From assembly GCA_035528375.1 (NCBI GenBank), contig DATKYS010000093.1, forward strand, positions 1 to 17,343: a DNA stretch of 17,343 nucleotides, written 5' to 3'. The notes under the pieces are model-generated. The model searched no databases. It worked only from the letters and a program-made list of their open reading frames with translations, and had not been told where the DNA came from. The stretch's first letter is position 1, and each line of letters begins with the position of its first letter. Positions 13,520 to 17,343 of this stretch are shown in pieces. This DNA is from a bacterium. GTDB lineage: Bacteria > RBG-13-66-14. The position numbers and the translations under genes were made by a program.

Positions 13520-14723
13520 AAACGCTGAGGAGACAAGGGGTTTAAACCCCTTGCCCCTAATCGCCCCCCTGCTCGCGCTCCTCATCGCGGCCTGCCAGCC
13601 CGAAATACTTCCACCGGAGATAACCCTGGTCACGCCCCTGGAGGGTGAGGTGCTCACCGGGGACGGCGAGCTGACCTTCACCGTCCTCGCCCCCGAGGGC
13701 GCGCTGGGCGAGGTCGTCGTCCGGGTGGACGATTTCCCGGTGCGCTTCCCCGCGGTGGAGCTGAAGAGTTTCGGCCGCTTCCGCGTCCCCCTGATCGCGC
13801 TCGAGCTGGGCTCGGGGGAGCACGGCATCCTGGTGAGCGCCGTGGCCGTGGACTCCGACGCCCGCTCCGCGGCCGCCGTGGGGCGGGTGTTCACCGTGGA
13901 GCTGCCGCCCGCCGTGCTGGAGAGCCTGACCGTCTCGCCGGAGAGGGTCGTCCAGGGCCAGCCCATCGTCCTGGACGCGGAGTTCTCGGGATCGGTGTCC
14001 GGCGCCGAGGGGAAGCTCTTCGACCGGTCCTTCAACTTTTACCCGATGGAAGACGGCCGCTGGCGGGCGCTGGCCGCCTGCCGACTCTTCGCCGAGCCCG
14101 GGTCGGTCCCCCTGGAAGTCACCTACGCCGACGCCTACGGCCGCGCCGAGACGGACGAATTCGACGTCACCGTATACAAGGGGGACTTCGCCTCCTGCTA
14201 CATCGTCCTCGCCCCCCACGTGGGGAGCATGCTGGTCGCCGAGACCATCGAGCGCGAGTCGGCCCAGGTCAACGAGGCGGTGGCGGTTTACACCCCGGAT
14301 CAGCTCTGGGAGCCCGGCCCCTTCCGGCGTCCCGTGGAGGGCGGCTACGTCACAAGCCCCTTCGGTGAGAAGCGGGACTTTTCCACCGGTGGGAGCGAGT
14401 CGCACATCGGCACCGACTTCGGCGGCCTGCCCGAGGGCACACCGGTGTACGCCGCCGCCCGGGGACGTGTCGTCATCGCCCGGGAGTTCGTCATCCGGGG
14501 GAATTTCGTCTGCATAGACCACGGCCGCGGCCTCTTCACCCTCTACAACCACATGAGCGCCTTGACGGTGAGCGATGGCCAGATGGTGGAGGCGGGACAG
14601 CAGATAGGCGCCATCGGCCAGACCGGCGTCGCCACCGGCCCCCACCTCCACTTCGAGGTCCGCCTCGCCACCTGGGCCGTGGACCCCATGACGCTCTTGA
14701 ACGAGGGTCTGTCCTACGAATGA
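13509..14723 (+). CDS. M23 (LytM) family metallopeptidase, probable outer-membrane lipoprotein
   Basis: A probable zinc endopeptidase or peptidoglycan-binding regulator, 404 residues from the TTG at 13509. The N-terminus has a hydrophobic stretch and lipobox LIAAC with Cys29; Gln at +2 suggests outer-membrane sorting. Residues about 35-250 are beta-rich, Ig-like (ITLVTPLEGEVL) spacer modules. The C-terminal M23 domain has all zinc ligands, His299, Asp303 (SHIGTD) and His381, and catalytic His348 and His379 (HLHFE), so it looks active. Start choice is uncertain: TTG 13509 overlaps the ABC gene by 11 bp, while TTG 13551, at the end of a palindromic repeat, gives 390 residues and a shorter signal peptide without positive charge. 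A GAGGAG sits at 13527-13532 just before the repeat. Coupling to an ABC ATPase recalls FtsEX-EnvC, but the lipoprotein anchor differs. Confidence 0.9.
   Translation: MSLKNAEETRGLNPLPLIAPLLALLIAACQPEILPPEITLVTPLEGEVLTGDGELTFTVLAPEGALGEVVVRVDDFPVRFPAVELKSFGRFRVPLIALELGSGEHGILVSAVAVDSDARSAAAVGRVFTVELPPAVLESLTVSPERVVQGQPIVLDAEFSGSVSGAEGKLFDRSFNFYPMEDGRWRALAACRLFAEPGSVPLEVTYADAYGRAETDEFDVTVYKGDFASCYIVLAPHVGSMLVAETIERESAQVNEAVAVYTPDQLWEPGPFRRPVEGGYVTSPFGEKRDFSTGGSESHIGTDFGGLPEGTPVYAAARGRVVIAREFVIRGNFVCIDHGRGLFTLYNHMSALTVSDGQMVEAGQQIGAIGQTGVATGPHLHFEVRLATWAVDPMTLLNEGLSYE
13533..13554. repeat. AAGGGG-family palindrome inside the start of the M23 gene
   Basis: Matches the perfect palindrome at 2186-2207 in 21 of 22 positions (last base C instead of T). 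It lies between a GAGGAG ribosome-binding-like motif and the signal peptide codons, and is translated as residues TRGLNPL if the TTG at 13509 is used. Confidence 0.8.
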
Positions 14724-15026
14724 GCGGCCGGCTGCGGCGTCAGGGGGGGAATTTTCCTCTTCTCCGTAGCGAGCGACGGGGTTGGGCATGAAAACCCGCC
14801 CCGCCTCAAGACCGGGGATTTCAGCCCCATGAAGGGTAAAACATCTTGCCACCCCCCGGCATCCATCGCAAAACAATGAGCTTCAGCCTCTCGTACGCAA
14901 ACCCCGCGATCTTTTCCACGAGGGGTTGAACCGAGCGAAGCGAGCTATGCCTCCGGTAAAACCCCTTGCCTCAAACAGGAAACATCCCTAATCGGGTCCG
15001 AAACAAACGGGTAATCCCCCCTTACC
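14724..15026. other. Gene-free stretch with repeats
   Basis: No supportable gene. It holds GC-rich imperfect inverted repeats around 14775-14835 and the composite repeat at 14921-14968. No clear terminator for the M23 gene and no good promoter for the glycosyltransferase gene at 15027 were found, so read-through is possible. Confidence 0.6.
14921..14968. repeat. Hybrid repeat: AAGGGG-type arms enclosing the AGCGAAGCGAG module
   Basis: AGGGGTT...ACCG and CGGT..AACCCCT can pair as the arms of the AAGGGG palindrome family, while the loop is the AGCGAAGCGAG-CTATGCC module (14934-14962) also found inside the HTH-cupin gene at 8019-8047. It looks like one repeat unit inserted into, or co-evolved with, another. 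Confidence 0.6.
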
Positions 15027-16070
15027 GTGGTCAAAGAACGGATACTGCTGGTCCGGCACGACGCCCTGGGCGACGCCCTGGTCACCCTGCCGGCGGCGGC
15101 GGCCCTCCGGTCGCATTTCCCGAAAGCCGAAGTAGCCGTCCTGGCCGGTGAGCGCGGCGGATGGGCGTTTAGAAGAGCGGGATTTCAAATTCTCCCCGAC
15201 CCCGTCAGTTTTTCCGGGACCGTGGGGCTGCTTCGGGATTACGGACCGCGGGTGGTCCTCGTCGCAAGTCCCGGCGGCAGGATTCCGCTGGCGGCCTGGG
15301 CGGCGCGGGTGCCGGTGAGAATCGGTTACGCCCGCCGTCTCTGGTTTTTTGCGTACAATCGGCCGTTATTCTTGAGCCGGAGGCGCTCCGGGGCCCACGA
15401 AGCGGCGCTCGCCCTGGCCCTCCTCCGACCCCTGGGAATACGTGTAAATCGCATCGAGCCTCCACGACTGAAGCCGTTACCGGAGGCCGTCGTTGAAATG
15501 AGAAATTTATTGAAAAATCTCGGAATTTCCACAAAGTACGCCGTTCTGCACCCCGGCAGCGGCGGATCGGCCACCGAGTGGCCCCCGGGGCACTACCGCG
15601 AGCTGGCGGGGACGCTCATCGAAAGAGGATACGGCGTCGTGGTCTCGGGCGGCGGGGATGAGAGAATCGTGGCGGAGGGCGTCGTCGTCGGTCTAAACGG
15701 TCCGTGCGCCAACCTGGCCGGACTGACCGACCTGGACCGCCTGGCGGCGCTCGTCGCGGGGGCGGCCCTCTTCGTCTCCTCTGGCACCGGACCGATGCAC
15801 CTGGCGGCGGCCCTCGGCGTTCCCCAGGTCGCCCTCTTCAACCGAAAACCCGCGATCGACCCCGCCCGCTGGCGCCCGCTGAACCCCCGGGCGCGGATTC
15901 TCACGCCGCCCGCTCCCGACGACGACCTTGGCGCGATTCAGCCCCGCTCCGTGCTCGAGGCCGTTATTCACCTGGAAACCCGGCCCGATTACCGCTATAC
16001 TGAGCCAACTCCTCCGCCCTCTTTCCCAAGGCCGGAGAACCGCCGACCGATGCGAAAGGGTCAGCCATGA
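15027..16070 (+). CDS. Glycosyltransferase family 9 (heptosyltransferase-like)
   Basis: A GT-B fold enzyme of the ADP-heptose:LPS heptosyltransferase family, 347 residues, expected at the inner face of the inner membrane in LPS-core or other surface glycan synthesis. The N-terminal acceptor domain starts ILLVRHDALGDALVTLPAAAALR, the standard GT9 opening with its conserved Gly-Asp; the donor domain has His175-Pro-Gly-Ser-Gly-Gly and Ser252-Gly-Thr-Gly-Pro-Met-His258-Leu-Ala-Ala, the sugar-nucleotide site. The basic residue common after HPGSGG is not obvious (SATEWPP). The last 30 or so residues are proline/arginine-rich and extend beyond the fold. The GTG at 15027 is the best start although no Shine-Dalgarno is visible. 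The stop overlaps the DUF3108 start as ATGA. Heptose as donor is not proven; other GT9 sugars are possible. Confidence 0.9.
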   Translation: MVKERILLVRHDALGDALVTLPAAAALRSHFPKAEVAVLAGERGGWAFRRAGFQILPDPVSFSGTVGLLRDYGPRVVLVASPGGRIPLAAWAARVPVRIGYARRLWFFAYNRPLFLSRRRSGAHEAALALALLRPLGIRVNRIEPPRLKPLPEAVVEMRNLLKNLGISTKYAVLHPGSGGSATEWPPGHYRELAGTLIERGYGVVVSGGGDERIVAEGVVVGLNGPCANLAGLTDLDRLAALVAGAALFVSSGTGPMHLAAALGVPQVALFNRKPAIDPARWRPLNPRARILTPPAPDDDLGAIQPRSVLEAVIHLETRPDYRYTEPTPPPSFPRPENRRPMRKGQP

Positions 16071-16798
16071 AAAAGCTCTGTATCGCAGCCGCCGTCGCGG
16101 CCCTCGCGCTCCCCGTCCTCGCCGGCACGGACGATCTCCCCTTCGCCCCCGGCGAGAAGCTCATCTACAGCGTCTCCTACGGCGACACCAAGGCCGGCAT
16201 CTGCGTCATGAAGGTGGTCAAGCGGGTCACCTACGAGGGGCACATGTGCCTGAAGCTCGTGATGGAGCTGCGCTCGAGCACCGCCTTCAGCGATTTCTTC
16301 TACGTCAAGGACGACATCGAGAGCCTCTTCGACGTGGGCATTCTCGGCACGCGGCGCTACGAGAAGCACCTCGTCGAGGGCGATTACGCGGCCGACGAGA
16401 TCCTCTACTACGACCAGGAGGACCACAGCATCACCCGGGAGGGCGACGTGCGCGAGGGGATAATCGCCAGCGGGTGCGACGCGCTGGCCGCCTTCTACCA
16501 CGTCCGCGCCCAGGACATCCGGGTCGGCGCCGAGCTCTGTTTCCCCTACGCCGACGCCACGAGGAACGAGGTCGTCAAGGTCAAGGTCATCAAGAAGGAA
16601 ACCGTCACCGTTCCGGCCGGCACCTTCGAGTGCTTCCTCGTCCAGCCCATGCTGGAGGAGGAGACCGGCATCTTCCGCCAGCACGGCCAGGTTTACATCT
16701 GGGTCAGCGACGACGAATACAAGATTCCCGTGAAAATCACCGGCCTGACCTGGTTCGGCGAGGTTCGGTGCGAGCTGGAGGAATTCATCCAGGGCTGA
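16067..16798 (+). CDS. DUF3108-family exported protein
   Basis: A 243-residue protein with a Sec signal peptide (MKKL, hydrophobic to about Ala19, cleavage likely ALA or VLA before GTDDL) and the DUF3108 layout: FAPGEKLIYSVSYGDTKAGICVMKV at the start, then an all-beta body with TVTVPAGTFECFLVQP and YIWVSDDEYKIPVKI near the end. Members are periplasmic or envelope beta-barrel-like proteins of unknown function, often near envelope genes. Cys5 is inside the signal sequence and does not form a proper lipobox. The ATG overlaps the GT9 stop, and GAAAGGG lies upstream, so the two are co-translated. Context suggests a role in the outer envelope. Confidence 0.9.
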   Translation: MKKLCIAAAVAALALPVLAGTDDLPFAPGEKLIYSVSYGDTKAGICVMKVVKRVTYEGHMCLKLVMELRSSTAFSDFFYVKDDIESLFDVGILGTRRYEKHLVEGDYAADEILYYDQEDHSITREGDVREGIIASGCDALAAFYHVRAQDIRVGAELCFPYADATRNEVVKVKVIKKETVTVPAGTFECFLVQPMLEEETGIFRQHGQVYIWVSDDEYKIPVKITGLTWFGEVRCELEEFIQG

Positions 16799-16824
16799 CG
16801 TTCACCATTCGCAAGGAGGCGGGG

Positions 16825-17076
16825 ATGCGGTGGTTTATCCTGCTTATCCCGGGGTTGCTCCTGACGGCCTGCGGCACGTCGGAGAAGGATTTGGGCGAGT
16901 ACGAGGCGGCCAAGACGGAGAAGGAGGTCGCCGCCGAACGGGTGGAGACCGCCGAGAGCGAGAACGCGGATCTCAAAGCCCAGCTCGAGGCCAGGGAGAA
17001 GGAGCTGGCCGAGGCCCAGGCCGCCCGTGACGCCGCGGAAGCCGCGGCCGCCGAGGAGGAGACCGACGGCGATTGA
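16825..17076 (+). CDS. Small coiled-coil lipoprotein (Lpp-like in form)
   Basis: An 83-residue predicted lipoprotein: MRWF, a hydrophobic stretch and lipobox LLTAC with Cys16, then about 55 residues of uninterrupted, highly charged heptad-type helix rich in Glu, Ala and Lys (from EYEAAKTEKEV to the acidic end). The form recalls Braun's lipoprotein or other periplasmic coiled-coil lipoproteins, but the C-terminal lysine that Lpp uses for peptidoglycan attachment is absent; the tail is acidic (ETDGD). A strong Shine-Dalgarno AAGGAGG (16813-16819) precedes the ATG at 16825, only 26 bp after the DUF3108 stop, so it belongs to the same operon. A much longer in-frame opening from 15928 is a shadow over the two upstream genes. 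Confidence 0.85.
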   Translation: MRWFILLIPGLLLTACGTSEKDLGEYEAAKTEKEVAAERVETAESENADLKAQLEAREKELAEAQAARDAAEAAAAEEETDGD

Positions 17077-17107
17077 CCGGCGCGGTGAAGGAACCTGATA
17101 TTTCGGC

Positions 17108-17137
17108 GGGAGGGTCCGGGGACCCTCCCATATTATT
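17108..17137 (+). terminator. Hairpin after the lipoprotein gene
   Basis: GGGAGGGTC (17108-17116) and GACCCTCCC (17121-17129) form a perfect 9-bp stem with a 4-nt loop, followed by ATATTATTAG. The tail is AT-rich rather than a pure T-run, so this is a probable but not canonical terminator. Confidence 0.6.
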
Positions 17138-17158
17138 AGAGGCTGAATCTCTGCCGCC

Positions 17159-17236
17159 CTCGTAGGGGCCGACCTTTAGGTCGGCCCGCGGCGGCCCGCA
17201 GAGGACTCGTCCTACGGGGCCGCCCTACGTCATCGT
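17159..17236. repeat. Composite interspersed element, copy 2
   Basis: It starts with the same CGTAGGGG...CGACCTT-AGGTCGG...CGCGG module as 7129-7160 and ends in CTACGTCATCG, like the CTACATCATCG tail of copy 1. The middle (GGCGGCCCGCAGAGG...CGGGGCCGCC) differs, so the ends are conserved and the centre is variable. Confidence 0.65.
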
Positions 17237-17286
17237 AAGCTAAGGTGAGGGGCGGGTTATTTTATGAAAGCGGCGGCCAGCGGTTT

Positions 17287-17320
17287 CCCTCTCCCGGTGG
17301 GAGAGGGCTAGGGTGAGGGC
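17287..17320. repeat. REP-like hairpin element, right copy
   Basis: CCCTCTCCC (17287-17295) and GGGAGAGGG (17299-17307) with a GGT loop, followed by CTAGGGTGAGGG. Same orientation and tail as the copy at 1-43. The last 13 bases of the window look like the start of another C-rich copy. The rest of 17077-17343 holds no gene. Confidence 0.75.
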
Positions 17321-17343
17321 TGCCGTAATCCCCCTCCCCCCTC

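Noticed and set aside
12749-14876. Overlapping minus-strand open frames opposite the ABC ATPase and M23 genes
   Set aside because: The plus-strand genes carry complete family motifs; the antisense translations have none.
2186-14968. CRISPR array
   Set aside because: The palindromic repeats are scattered kilobases apart with no regular spacers and no cas genes.
15928-16824. Upstream extension of the small lipoprotein frame
   Set aside because: It overlaps the end of the glycosyltransferase gene and all of the DUF3108 gene, has Arg/His-rich shadow composition, and lacks the lipoprotein signal; the strong Shine-Dalgarno is at 16813.

Overview
The window is high-GC bacterial DNA (roughly two thirds G+C by eye) carrying 14 supportable protein-coding genes and an unusual density of short interspersed palindromic repeats. 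No rRNA, tRNA, CRISPR array, transposase or phage gene was seen. The gene content points to an uncultivated, Gram-negative, probably anaerobic or microaerophilic bacterium: superoxide reductase, ferritin and two rubrerythrin-type diiron proteins; a GT9 heptosyltransferase-like enzyme; lipoproteins; and a secreted protein with a T9SS-type sorting domain. The repeat style and the long beta-propeller secreted protein resemble candidate phyla such as Coatesbacteria, but that placement is a guess.

Region by region: 1-275 is repeat DNA. 276-1079 is mutM. 1246-3283 is a four-gene iron/oxygen-defence operon (diiron ferritin-like protein, superoxide reductase, ferritin, second rubrerythrin-like protein) behind a good sigma70-like promoter; it ends in a hairpin terminator. 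3412-4356 is a tandem-GNAT acetyltransferase with a near-leaderless start. 4531-6921 is a large secreted YCF48/BNR propeller protein behind a roughly 160-nt structured leader. 6922-7267 is repeat DNA plus a terminator. 7268-7606 (minus) is an orphan AprB-like ferredoxin, divergent from the next operon across back-to-back promoters that contain a candidate operator.

7764-14723 is a tightly packed operon: an HTH domain fused to an RmlC-like cupin, a short RmlA-type nucleotidyltransferase, a 1154-residue two-cyclase-domain/AAA/TPR protein built like mammalian soluble adenylyl cyclase, a MacB/LolD/FtsE-type ABC ATPase without a permease in this window, and an M23 (LytM) metallopeptidase lipoprotein. 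The last three junctions overlap. 14724-15026 is repeat DNA. 15027-17076 is an envelope gene group (GT9 glycosyltransferase, DUF3108 protein, small coiled-coil lipoprotein) ending in a hairpin. 17077-17343 is repeat DNA.

The most interesting features are the RmlC-RmlA-cyclase-ATPase-peptidase operon; interspersed repeats inside reading frames (the linker of the HTH-cupin fusion, and the start and signal peptide of the M23 lipoprotein); and covariation or loop-only variation between repeat copies. Both ends of the window lie in or beside the same REP-like hairpin element, so this may be a whole contig broken at repeats.
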